Notes under the pieces: generated by a model
Database searches by the model: none
What the model was told of the DNA's origin: nothing
The model's input: the letters and a program-made list of their open reading frames with translations, nothing else
In this document: positions 40,548 to 48,681 of the stretch, piece after piece
Position numbering within the stretch: the stretch's first letter is position 1
Layout: each line of letters opens with the position of its first letter
Program-made: the position numbers and the translations under genes
Assembly: GCF_000744225.1 (NCBI RefSeq)
Contig: NZ_JQLN01000006.1
Coordinates: 496,001-560,000, forward strand
Source of the DNA: Kitasatospora mediocidica KCTC 9733
GTDB taxonomy: Bacteria; Actinomycetota; Actinomycetes; Streptomycetales; Streptomycetaceae
Length of the DNA: 64,000 nt
Direction: 5' to 3'

Positions 40548-41474
40548 ATGGAACAGCTTGAGCTTCGTCATCTGCGCCTGGTGTGTGCGATCGCGGACAC
40601 CGGTGCGCTGCGCCGCGCGGCGGCGCTCCTGGGCTACTCGCAGCCGGCGGTCAGTACCCAACTCCAGCGGATCGAGAGCTATTTCGGCGGGGAGCTGTTC
40701 CTGCGCAGCCGGGCGGGGGTGCTCCCGACGCCGTTCGGCGTGAAGGTCCTCGCGCAGGCGCGTGACGTGCTCGCGCAGGTGGACGCCATCGGCCGGCCAT
40801 CGGACGCGGGCGCCGGCGGGGCCGGCCAGGTCCTGCGGCTGGGCGCGACCAACACGCCGATCCTGTCCGGCCTGGTCGTCCGGATCCGCCGGGCGCTGCC
40901 GCAGCTGGCGCTGACCGTCAGTTCCGTCTACTCCTCGGCGCAGATCGTGGAGCTCCTGGAGAGCGGTGAGCTGGACGCCGCGATCGGCACGGACTATCCC
41001 GGCCTGGAGTTGCAGCACTCGCAGGCCGTCGCGCATCGCGGGATCGTCACCGAGCCGTCATTCGTGGCGCTGCCCGCCGACCACCGGTTGGCCGACCGGA
41101 GTGAGGTCTCGCTGTCCGAACTGGCCGAGGACGCCTGGTTCGTGACACCGGACGACGGCGCCGGCTGGCCCGGGGTCTTCTACGTCGCCTGCCAGGTCGC
41201 CGGATTCCACCCGGTCACGGTGCACCAGTTCCTCGGCGACATGCGCCAACTCCAGGACATGATCGCCGCCGGGCTGGGCGTCGCGGTCGTGCAGGCGACC
41301 TTCCGCCCGTCCGCCGGCGTACTGGTCAAACCCCTGACCGGCAGGCCGGTCTGGTGCCGCTACCTGCTGGCCTGGCAGCTGGGCGGCGTCTCCGAGGAGG
41401 TCGTCGAGACCGTCCACCGGTGCGCGACGGCGGCCTACCGTGACCTCGCCGTGCAGGCGTCGCACCTGCGGTAG
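40548..41474 (+). CDS. LysR-type transcriptional regulator
   Basis: 308 residues. The winged HTH is LRLVCAIADTGALRRAAALL followed by GYSQPAVSTQLQRIE. The substrate-binding domain is of the PBP2 type, starting VLRLGATNTPILSGL. GGAG lies 5 bases before the ATG. It is 28 bases after the GH63-like gene and in the same direction, so it may be co-transcribed. The 136 bases between it and the collagenase gene carry direct repeats and a dyad that could be its targets. Confidence 0.92.
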   Translation: MEQLELRHLRLVCAIADTGALRRAAALLGYSQPAVSTQLQRIESYFGGELFLRSRAGVLPTPFGVKVLAQARDVLAQVDAIGRPSDAGAGGAGQVLRLGATNTPILSGLVVRIRRALPQLALTVSSVYSSAQIVELLESGELDAAIGTDYPGLELQHSQAVAHRGIVTEPSFVALPADHRLADRSEVSLSELAEDAWFVTPDDGAGWPGVFYVACQVAGFHPVTVHQFLGDMRQLQDMIAAGLGVAVVQATFRPSAGVLVKPLTGRPVWCRYLLAWQLGGVSEEVVETVHRCATAAYRDLAVQASHLR

Positions 41475-41482
41475 CGGGCGCG

Positions 41483-41515
41483 GGTGTTATCACCGCCCGG
41501 GCGAGGTGCTATCAC
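41483..41515. promoter_or_regulatory. Two 11-bp direct repeats with 22-bp period upstream of collagenase
   Basis: GGTGTTATCAC (41483-41493) and GGTGCTATCAC (41505-41515) differ at one base and start exactly 22 bases apart, two helical turns. Each is itself partly symmetric. They are likely binding sites for a regulator dimer pair. Confidence 0.55.
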
Positions 41516-41542
41516 GCAGTGCGTTGCCAGTGGCCAGAGGCA

Positions 41543-41568
41543 GTGAGATGTTACATGTCACGTCTCAC
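41543..41568. promoter_or_regulatory. 26-bp imperfect palindrome upstream of collagenase
   Basis: The sequence running from GTGAGA to TCTCAC around a central ACATGT pairs at 22 of 26 positions. It ends 42 bases before the ATG, an operator position. Confidence 0.55.
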
Positions 41569-41610
41569 CCCCCACCTGAGGCGTACCCCCACGTTCACTC
41601 AGGAGCATTG

Positions 41611-44265
41611 ATGCGCCATCGATTTGCCCTGCCCAGATTCCTGGCCGCCACGCTGGCGGCCGGCATAGCGACGGCCGGTCTGCTGGCTTCGCCGGCGATC
41701 GCCGCAGCCGGCCCGAAGTCCCCGGCCGCCGCTCCCGCCGCTCCCGCCCACGGCGCGAGCGCTCCCCAGGGGCTGGGGCCGCTCGGCCTCAACACCGGGC
41801 CGTCCACCCAGGCGGACGTGCGGAGCCGGCCGGTCGACCCCGCCAAGCAGCCGCCGGTCAGCCCGGTCAGCCCGACCGCGCCGTCGAAGGCCACCGCGCA
41901 CGCGAAGGCCATGTCCCTGGCGGCGGCACAGTCCTGTACGGCCGCCGACTTCGGCAGCCGTTCCGGATCCGCGCTGGTCAGCTACATCCAGGCCTCGACC
42001 ATGGACTGCGTGAACACGCTGTTCAAGCTCACCGGCACCGACGCGCACAGCGTCTTCAACGAGGCGCAGATGGTCACCGTGGCCGGCGCCCTCCAGAGCG
42101 CCTCGGCCTCCTACGCCGGCAACAACTCCACCTCGGTGTGGCAGCTCGTGCTGTTCCTGCGCGCCGGCTACTACGTCCAGTACTACCACCCCACCGACGT
42201 CGGGACGTACGGCCCGACCCTGAAGGCGGCCATCGAGGGCGCCCTGGACGCCTTCATCGCGTCCCCGCACTTCATGGACGTCAGCGCGGACAACGGTGAC
42301 ATCGCCGGCGACGTCATCGTGCTGACGGACAGTGCGAACGAGCAGGCCCGCTACCTGAGCACCTACAAGCAGGTGCTCAACGCCTACACCAGCTCCTACG
42401 ACGCGATCCCCAGCATGGTCGCGGCCGTCAACGACGTCTTCACCCCGGTCTTCCGCGGCCACCAGAACCCCGCGTTCATCACCGCGGTCACCGCGGACCC
42501 GAGCCTCATCGACACGCTGAACACGTTCGCGCTGAAGAACCAGTCGGAGCTGAGCGGGGACGCGTCCTACCTGGACTCCAACGCCGGCACCGAGGTCGCC
42601 CGCTTCCTCGACACGGCCGCTCTCCAGGCCAAGGTCCGCCCGCTGGCCAAGGGGCTGCTGGGCGTCTCGGCGATCACCGGGACATCGGCACCACTGTGGG
42701 TCGGCGTCGCCGGGATGACCTCCGCCAACGACCAGGCCCAGTGCTCGTACTACGGCACCTGCAACTTCGCGGCCCAGCTCACCGCCGCGTCGCTGCCGAC
42801 CACGACGTCCTGCGGCTCGACGATCACCCTGCTGACGCAGGCGCTGACCGCCGCGGACCTGACGGCGGTCTGCTCGAGCCTGCAGGCCGAGGTCCCGTAC
42901 TTCCAGAACCTGGACAAGGTCACCAGCCCGATACCCGGCCAGTACGACACGAAGGTCCGGCTCGCCATCTTCGCGAGTTCCAAGGACTACCAGGTCTACT
43001 CCAGCTGGATCTTCGGCAACAGCACCAACAACGGCGGCGAGACGTTGTCCGGCAACCTCACCGACCCGGCCAACCAGCCCGTCTCCATCCAGTACCAGTG
43101 GCCCAACGACAACGGCTTCGCGGCACGGGTCTGGAACCTCAACCACGAGTTCGCGCACCTGATGCAGGGCGAATTCGACATGAAGGGCGACTTCCCCACC
43201 GAGATCAGCGTCCCGGACATCTGGTGGATCGAGGGTCAGGCCGAGTACGTCTCCTACAGCTACCGCGGGGTCGCGGACACCGACGCGATCACCCAGGCGA
43301 GCCAGCAGACCTACAAGTTGAGCCAGCTGTTCCAGAGCACGTACGACAACTCGGACGTCACCCGTACCTACCCGTGGGGCTACCTCGCCGTGCGGTACAT
43401 GTTCGAGAAGCACCCCGCGGACATCACCAACATGCTCACCCACTTCCGCACCGGTGACTACACCGGCGGCTACGCCGTCTACAACAGCATCGGCACCGGT
43501 TACGACGCCGACTTCAGCAGCTGGCTCTACGCGCTGGCCAACGCCGGCTCGAACGGCCCCTCGACCCCCTGCACGGACCCCGACGTCCGCTCGATGGGCC
43601 AGAACTGCTACCGCACCAACCAGTCGGCCAGTGTCGGCAACGACGAGGGCCTGTTCGTCTACCTGCCGGCCGGCACCTCGACGCTGACCATCTCCACCAG
43701 TGGTGGCACCGGTAACGCGGACCTGTACTACAACCCCGACACCTGGGCCACGCCGACCGCGTACACGGCCAAGTCGACCAACGCGGGCAACACCGAGAGC
43801 CTCACCGTCACCAGCACCAACGCCGCCCCCGGATACCGCTACATCGACCTGCACGCCACCACCGCGTTCAGCGGGGTCACCGTGACCACGCGCTACGTCT
43901 TCGGCACCGGCGGCGGGACCGGCGGCGGAACCCTGCCCGCGTGCACGGCCACCGACACCCGCACGATGGGCCAGAACTGCTCGCGCGCCAACCAGGCGGC
44001 CACCGCGGGCAACAACGACTACCTGTTCGTCTACCTGCCGGCCGGCACCTCGACGCTGACCGTCTCCACCAGTGGCGGCACCGGTAACGCGGACCTCTAC
44101 TACAACCCCACCACCTGGGCCACCCCGACCGCGTACACGGCCGAGTCGACCAACGCGGACAACACCGAGAGCATCACCGTCACCAACACCACCGCCGGAT
44201 ACCGCTACATCACCCTGCACGCCACCACCGACTTCAGCGGAGTCACGGTGTCCACGCAGTACTGA
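41611..44265 (+). CDS. Secreted M9 collagenase with two C-terminal PPC domains
   Basis: 884 residues; AGGAG precedes the ATG by 5 bases. A signal peptide (LPRFLAATLAAGIATAGLLA) and a Pro/Ala-rich propeptide are followed by the M9 N-terminal activator-like domain (about 110-420) and the metalloprotease domain. Zinc ligands are His512 and His516 in NHEFAHLMQG and a downstream Glu in WWIEGQAEYVSYSY. Two pre-peptidase C-terminal (PPC) domains near 650-760 and 775-884 are almost identical in LFVYLPAGTSTLT and GTGNADLYYNP, joined by a glycine-rich linker. PPC domains help secretion or collagen binding. The enzyme degrades collagen or gelatin outside the cell. Confidence 0.93.
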   Translation: MRHRFALPRFLAATLAAGIATAGLLASPAIAAAGPKSPAAAPAAPAHGASAPQGLGPLGLNTGPSTQADVRSRPVDPAKQPPVSPVSPTAPSKATAHAKAMSLAAAQSCTAADFGSRSGSALVSYIQASTMDCVNTLFKLTGTDAHSVFNEAQMVTVAGALQSASASYAGNNSTSVWQLVLFLRAGYYVQYYHPTDVGTYGPTLKAAIEGALDAFIASPHFMDVSADNGDIAGDVIVLTDSANEQARYLSTYKQVLNAYTSSYDAIPSMVAAVNDVFTPVFRGHQNPAFITAVTADPSLIDTLNTFALKNQSELSGDASYLDSNAGTEVARFLDTAALQAKVRPLAKGLLGVSAITGTSAPLWVGVAGMTSANDQAQCSYYGTCNFAAQLTAASLPTTTSCGSTITLLTQALTAADLTAVCSSLQAEVPYFQNLDKVTSPIPGQYDTKVRLAIFASSKDYQVYSSWIFGNSTNNGGETLSGNLTDPANQPVSIQYQWPNDNGFAARVWNLNHEFAHLMQGEFDMKGDFPTEISVPDIWWIEGQAEYVSYSYRGVADTDAITQASQQTYKLSQLFQSTYDNSDVTRTYPWGYLAVRYMFEKHPADITNMLTHFRTGDYTGGYAVYNSIGTGYDADFSSWLYALANAGSNGPSTPCTDPDVRSMGQNCYRTNQSASVGNDEGLFVYLPAGTSTLTISTSGGTGNADLYYNPDTWATPTAYTAKSTNAGNTESLTVTSTNAAPGYRYIDLHATTAFSGVTVTTRYVFGTGGGTGGGTLPACTATDTRTMGQNCSRANQAATAGNNDYLFVYLPAGTSTLTVSTSGGTGNADLYYNPTTWATPTAYTAESTNADNTESITVTNTTAGYRYITLHATTDFSGVTVSTQY

Positions 44266-44296
44266 CAGCGCGCATCCGCCGCCGAACGGCGGTGAC

Positions 44297-44328
44297 CGGG
44301 CGGGGAGGCGAACGCGCCTCCCCGCCCG
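44297..44328. terminator. Strong hairpin between convergent genes
   Basis: A perfect 14-bp stem (CGGGCGGGGAGGCG and its complement) with AACG loop, 31 bases after the collagenase stop and 10 before the DUF4185 stop. There is no U-run, which is usual for GC-rich actinomycete terminators. A smaller CCGCC-GAAC-GGCGG hairpin precedes it. Confidence 0.75.
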
Positions 44329-44338
44329 TCGACCTGCT

Positions 44339-45574
44339 CTACGGGTTGATCCCGTCGTACTGGAGCACCCGGTAGGGCGAGGTCCCCTGCTGCCCGTTCC
44401 ACTGCGAGACGACCAGCGTCAGCGAGCTCGCGCTCGCGCTGCCCGGGTGGATGTAGCCGCCGTAGAGGAAGGGCAGCTGCGGCCGGCCCCAGTGGCTCGG
44501 CGGCAGCGTGTTGTTGCCGACGACCTGCGGCTTGGGCGCCGTCCAGACGGCGTCGGGGCGGGGCGCGGTACGCGTGCAGATCGAGTAGTCGTCGACGTCG
44601 AAGTAGCTCATGCAGTAGGTGCCGCCGATCCGCTTGACGGAGAACTCCCCGATGTTGTTGCCGGAGAGGATGACCGAGGGCGCGGCGGCCTGGGTCCACT
44701 GCCAGGAGCCGTCGAGGTAGGCCCAGTTCTGCTGGGCGCCGAAGTTCCCGGCCCGGAAGTCGTCCGGCTGGATCCGGAAGAGCTGGATCGCGCCGCCGTC
44801 GGCGGTGTTGCGGTGGGTGCCGTTCCAGCGCTTGGAGAAGATGTAGAGCCAGCCGTCCGGGTCGATGCCGGCGAAGGACCACATGCCGTACATGGACTGG
44901 TTGTTGTGCTGGGTGTCACCGGCCCAGTGGTAGGGGTAGTCCTGCCAGGTCACGCCGTAGTCGTCGGAGTAGGCGACGCCGGACATCAGCGAGCCGTCGT
45001 AGCCGGCCGGCGGATCCCAGACGGCCACCGAGGTGTACTGGATGTAGGTGCGGCCGCCGAACTCGATGCAGTCGTTGGGGATCCGGCTGAACTCCCAGCC
45101 GTAGCCGTTGTCCGCCTGGTGCGTGTAGCCGAACAGCTGGTTGGCCTGGCCGCCGGTCGGCATCGCCCAGCTGAACGAGATCGGTGAGCCGCCGCTGTTG
45201 TCGAAGTTCGCCTGGGCGAGCATCACCGGCGAGCCGAGGTAGGGGTCGCGCTGGGCGGCGTTGGCCCAGGAGTCGCCGAAGACGTAGCCCCAGGAGCCGT
45301 CGTGCGCGCGGAAGTACGGGATGCCGAGGTCGCCGGAGCCCAGACCCTGTGCGCTGGCCGAATCGCCGGGGGTGTCGCACAGCGCGGCGCCGCTCTGCGC
45401 CATCGGTCGCAGGGCCGGGTGGCGGCCGGCGGGGCCGGGGCCGGCTAAGGCGGCGGAGGCCGGACCGGCGGCCGCGCCGAGCAGGCCCGCGCCCAGGGTC
45501 AGGCCGGCTCCGGCCCGCAGGACCGAGCGACGGGTGACCTCGCCGGGCCCCGGCGGCTGGGAGTGGTGGGACAT
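44339..45574 (-). CDS. Tat-exported DUF4185 protein (beta-propeller-like)
   Basis: 411 residues; GGAGG lies 9 bases before the ATG. A Tat signal (TRRSVLRAGAGLTLGAGLLG) is followed by a mature part of repeated beta-blades with aromatic-rich turns: SWGYVFGDSWANA, YSDDYGVTWQDYPYHW, DGWLYIFSKRWNGTH and SHWGRPQLPFLYGG. DUF4185 proteins are found in mycobacteria and streptomycetes and resemble five-bladed propeller glycosidases, but the activity is unproven. It is convergent with the collagenase gene. Confidence 0.82.
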   Translation of the reverse strand: MSHHSQPPGPGEVTRRSVLRAGAGLTLGAGLLGAAAGPASAALAGPGPAGRHPALRPMAQSGAALCDTPGDSASAQGLGSGDLGIPYFRAHDGSWGYVFGDSWANAAQRDPYLGSPVMLAQANFDNSGGSPISFSWAMPTGGQANQLFGYTHQADNGYGWEFSRIPNDCIEFGGRTYIQYTSVAVWDPPAGYDGSLMSGVAYSDDYGVTWQDYPYHWAGDTQHNNQSMYGMWSFAGIDPDGWLYIFSKRWNGTHRNTADGGAIQLFRIQPDDFRAGNFGAQQNWAYLDGSWQWTQAAAPSVILSGNNIGEFSVKRIGGTYCMSYFDVDDYSICTRTAPRPDAVWTAPKPQVVGNNTLPPSHWGRPQLPFLYGGYIHPGSASASSLTLVVSQWNGQQGTSPYRVLQYDGINP

Positions 45575-45823
45575 CGGGTGATCCTCCAGAGGGTGGGGTG
45601 CGGCGCGTGGCAGTTCGCTGACGGTGTGTGAACTACCGCACACGGTGGATCCGGTGGAATGCGCGGTTGCGGCACCCGCGAAGCGGTTGGATGTTGTTAT
45701 GGCCGGTACGAAAACGGGGGTGCCATGCCCCAGCAAACCCGGCCCGGGGTGCGCTGTCACGCACCGACGGCCTGTTCGGACAACGGCCGGACAAAGCCCG
45801 GACGCACAGAGAGGACCAGCAGG

Positions 45824-46816
45824 GTGGGACGGCAGGAACAGCCGCTCGACGCCGACGAAGGCCCCCTCACGCTCTTCGCCCTGGACCTGCGTGAGCTGCG
45901 CCGCCAGGCCGGCAGCCCGCCCTATCGCCAACTCGCCGCCCGGATCAACTACTCCGCCTCCACCCTCGCCGAGGCCGCCGCCGGTCGCCGGCTGCCGACC
46001 GAGGCGGTACTGGCCGCGTTCGTGACCGCGTGCGGCGGTGACCCGGTGGAGTGGGAGCGCCGCCGGCTGTGCACCCACCGGCTGATCACCGGGCCGCCGC
46101 TCTCGGACGTCCGCCAGGTGGGGGCGGCCGTACCGGGGAGAGTATGTGCCGCGCCGTCAGCCGTACCGTCAGCCGTATCGTCGCCACTGCCACTGCGGCT
46201 GCGGCTGCGGCTGCGGCTGCCGCGCCGCGTCCTCGGTCCGCTGATCGCGGTGCTGTTCGCCCTCGCCTTCAGCGCCTGCGTCCCGGGTGACTCCACCGCG
46301 TCCGGCGCCCTGGCAGCCCTCACCACCCCGGCCCCGCCGCAGGGCACTTCGCGGTGGCTCAACCCCGGCGCCGACATCCCCGCGCGGTACCTGAGCCTGA
46401 TCGTCGAGGCCGGCACCGGCTGCCCCGAGCCGGAGATCACCCCGGCGCTCGTCGCGGCGATGCTCAAGGCCGAGAGCGGCTTCGACGCGAACCTGAGCGA
46501 CCCGGCCAAGGACGAGTACGGCATCGCCCGCTGGACGCCCCGGGTGCTCCGCTACTACCTGCCGCCCGACCGGCAGGACGCGGTGCCCGTACCGCCGTTC
46601 ACCCCGCAGGACTCGATCCTCGCGCTCGGCCGGATGCTCTGCGCCATCGCCCCGGATCTCCAGGGCGTACCGGGTGACCCGGCCCTCAACCTCGCCGCCG
46701 CCTACCGCACCGCCACCTGGGTGGTGCAGACCCGGGACGAGGCCAGGCTCGCGGCCGTTCAGCCCTACCTGGACCAGGTCGCCGCGAACCTCCGGCGCTA
46801 CCGCCCGGCGCGGTAG
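45824..46816 (+). CDS. HTH - transmembrane - lytic transglycosylase-like fusion protein
   Basis: 330 residues from GTG 45824 (GAGAGGA upstream). An N-terminal HTH of the Streptomyces Xre-like type (LRELRRQAGSPPYRQLAARI then NYSASTLAEAAAGRRLPTEA) spans 20-82. An Arg/Leu repeat (RLRLRLRLP) borders a single membrane helix (137-152). The C-terminal domain has ITPALVAAMLKAESGFDANL with Glu217 at the place of the catalytic Glu of Slt-type transglycosylases. The predicted topology is HTH inside and murein-binding domain outside, which would allow wall state to be signalled to DNA. Its 3' end overlaps the convergent LysR gene by 19 bases. Confidence 0.75.
   Translation: MGRQEQPLDADEGPLTLFALDLRELRRQAGSPPYRQLAARINYSASTLAEAAAGRRLPTEAVLAAFVTACGGDPVEWERRRLCTHRLITGPPLSDVRQVGAAVPGRVCAAPSAVPSAVSSPLPLRLRLRLRLPRRVLGPLIAVLFALAFSACVPGDSTASGALAALTTPAPPQGTSRWLNPGADIPARYLSLIVEAGTGCPEPEITPALVAAMLKAESGFDANLSDPAKDEYGIARWTPRVLRYYLPPDRQDAVPVPPFTPQDSILALGRMLCAIAPDLQGVPGDPALNLAAAYRTATWVVQTRDEARLAAVQPYLDQVAANLRRYRPAR
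46193..46220 (+). repeat. CTGCGG hexanucleotide repeat, 4.7 copies, inside the fusion gene
   Basis: Four perfect CTGCGG units and a partial fifth encode alternating Leu-Arg just before the membrane helix. A copy-number change would stay in frame and alter the juxtamembrane charge. Confidence 0.85.
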
Positions 46817-47655
46817 GCGGTCGTCGCGATCTCGACGAAGGACCGGATCAGCGGGTTCGCGTCGCCCCGGTTCCAGGCCGCCAGCACCCGGCTCGGGGGC
46901 ATGTCGGTCAGCGGGATCACGGCGAGTTCCCCCGCCGGCCGGTGTCCGAGCAGGGTCATCCCGACCGTGCCGTTCCAGAGCACGGCCTGTACGCACTCCT
47001 GGACGGTGCGCACCACCGGGCCCTGGCGGGGCTCGCCGCCGTTCCAGTACGCCTGCCAGAGCGGGTCGGTGCCCTGCGGGAACTGGAACCAGTGCCGGTC
47101 GGCCAGGTCGGCCAGCTCCAGCCGGTCGCGGCGGGTGAGCGGATCGTCGGCGCGCAGCAGTGCGCCGACCGGGTCGGCGCGCAGCTGGTGGACCGTCAGG
47201 CCGGTCTCGTCGAACGGCGCGCGGGTCAGGGCGACGTCGACCAGTCCGGCGTGCAGCCCGCAGGTGGGATCGGTCAGGTCGGTCTCGCGGATGCGGATCT
47301 CGACGCCCGGGTGCCGTCGGCGGTAGGCGGCGGCCAGCCGGGTCGCGCCGGGATCGGCGCTGTCTCCCAGGATGCCGACGGTGATGTTCGCGGTGCCCGC
47401 CGCCGCGGCCACGCGGACGTGCACCCGGTCGGCGTGGTCGAGCAGCGCGCGCGCCTCATCCAGCAGCACCGCCCCGACCGGGGTGAGCGCCACACCGGCG
47501 GAGGACCGGTCGAACAATCCGGCGCCGACCTCGGTCTCCAGCTGCTTGATCGCCCGGCTCAGCGGCGGTTGACTCATGTACAGCCGGGAGGCGGCCCGGC
47601 CGAAGTGGAGTTCCTCGGCGACCGCCACGAAGTAGCGCAGTGTGCGTAGCTCCAT
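46798..47655 (-). CDS. LysR-type transcriptional regulator
   Basis: 285 residues. The HTH has LRYFVAVAEELHFGRAASRL followed by YMSQPPLSRAIKQLE, the CbnR/BenM-like group, and the ligand domain starts TANITVGILGDSADPG. TATCGT lies 6 bases before the ATG and no Shine-Dalgarno is present, so it is probably leaderless. It is divergent from a cupin-DoxX operon, its likely target. The last 19 bases overlap the end of the convergent transglycosylase-like gene. Confidence 0.92.
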   Translation of the reverse strand: MELRTLRYFVAVAEELHFGRAASRLYMSQPPLSRAIKQLETEVGAGLFDRSSAGVALTPVGAVLLDEARALLDHADRVHVRVAAAAGTANITVGILGDSADPGATRLAAAYRRRHPGVEIRIRETDLTDPTCGLHAGLVDVALTRAPFDETGLTVHQLRADPVGALLRADDPLTRRDRLELADLADRHWFQFPQGTDPLWQAYWNGGEPRQGPVVRTVQECVQAVLWNGTVGMTLLGHRPAGELAVIPLTDMPPSRVLAAWNRGDANPLIRSFVEIATTAYRAGR

Positions 47656-47661
47656 GCTGCC

Positions 47662-47680
47662 ACGATATCCGTACGGTATC
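47662..47680. promoter_or_regulatory. LysR promoter and imperfect dyad upstream of cupin operon
   Basis: The minus-strand TATCGT -10 (47662-47667) is embedded in GATATCCGTACGGTATC (47664-47680), whose centre CCGTACGG is a perfect palindrome. This is where a LysR autoregulatory site shared with the divergent cupin gene would be expected. Confidence 0.45.
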
Positions 47681-47734
47681 GAGGTCGCCGGACGGGTCTT
47701 GGACAGCGCGGCGCCCCGGCAGTGGAATCGAACC

Positions 47735-48277
47735 ATGACTGACGAACCGACAACCAGCAGGCCGACGAGCACTGAGCCGACGAGCAGTGAGTCGATAGCC
47801 GAGACCGCCGTATCGGTGGTCGGCCCGGGCGACGGCGAGACGATCGTCCTCGGGACCACGCGGCTGCGCATCCTCGAGGACGGCAGCCACACCGGCCACC
47901 GCCTCGGGCTCGCCGAGTCCGTCCTCGCGCCGCACACGCCCGGACCGCCGCAGCACCGCCACACCCAGCACGACGAGGGCTTCTACGTCATCTCCGGCAC
48001 GGTGCGGTTCACGGTCGGCGAGCAGGACGTCGACGCGACGGCGGGCACCCTGGTGATGGTCCCGCCCGGAGCCCCGCACACCTTCGCCAACCTGACCGAC
48101 CAGCCGGCCGTCATGCTGACCACGTTCACCCCGGACCTGTACGTGCAGTACTTCCGGGACCTCCAGGACATGATCGCCGGCGGCCGGGCGCTGACCCCAC
48201 AGGCGCACGTCCGGGCGATGAGCCGCTACGCCACCGAGCCCGTCACCGCTGACGCAGGCCGGGGGACGGAGGGATGA
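47735..48277 (+). CDS. Cupin-domain protein
   Basis: 180 residues with a Ser/Thr/Pro-rich start. The cupin 2 barrel has motif 1 in PQHRHTQHDEGFYVISGTVR and motif 2 in VPPGAPHTFANL, so metal ligands His, His, Glu, His are present. It could be an oxygenase, isomerase or sensor; the sequence alone does not decide. It is coupled to a DoxX gene by an ATGA overlap and divergent from the LysR gene. Confidence 0.85.
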   Translation: MTDEPTTSRPTSTEPTSSESIAETAVSVVGPGDGETIVLGTTRLRILEDGSHTGHRLGLAESVLAPHTPGPPQHRHTQHDEGFYVISGTVRFTVGEQDVDATAGTLVMVPPGAPHTFANLTDQPAVMLTTFTPDLYVQYFRDLQDMIAGGRALTPQAHVRAMSRYATEPVTADAGRGTEG

Positions 48278-48636
48278 AGGTCGCCTACTGGATCGTCGCC
48301 GGGCTGCTCGCGCTCTTCTACCTCTACGGAGGCGGGCTGAAGGTGCTCCGGAGCCGTGAACAGCTCCTGCCGATGATGGCCTGGGTGGACAGCACACCGA
48401 TGCCGGCCGTCCGGGCGATCGGGGTGATCGAGGTGCTCGGCGCGGTCGGGCTGATCCTCCCGCCGCTGACCGGCGTCGCGCCCTGGCTGGCGCAGGCCGC
48501 CGCCGGCGGGTTCACGCTCCTGCAGGTCGCCGCGACCGGGGTTCACCTGCGCCGGGGAGACCGTCAGGTGGCCCTCAACCTCGTGCTGTTGCTCGCTGCG
48601 GCCGTGACCGTCCGGCTGGCGTCGACGTGGGGGTGA
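48274..48636 (+). CDS. DoxX family membrane protein
   Basis: 120 residues with four membrane helices. AYWIVAGLLALFYLYGGGLK and RAIGVIEVLGAVGLILPPLT are typical of DoxX-like small proteins, some of which take part in thiosulfate:quinone oxidation or redox stress. The ATG overlaps the cupin stop. Confidence 0.88.
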   Translation: MKVAYWIVAGLLALFYLYGGGLKVLRSREQLLPMMAWVDSTPMPAVRAIGVIEVLGAVGLILPPLTGVAPWLAQAAAGGFTLLQVAATGVHLRRGDRQVALNLVLLLAAAVTVRLASTWG

Positions 48637-48681
48637 CCCCGATCGCACCCGCGCCCGCAGCCGTGCCCAGCGCCTCGGCGC

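Noticed and set aside
47666..47678. T-N11-A LysR box
   Set aside because: The T and A are present but the inner arms pair poorly; only the CCGTACGG centre is a real palindrome, so it is reported as a general dyad.
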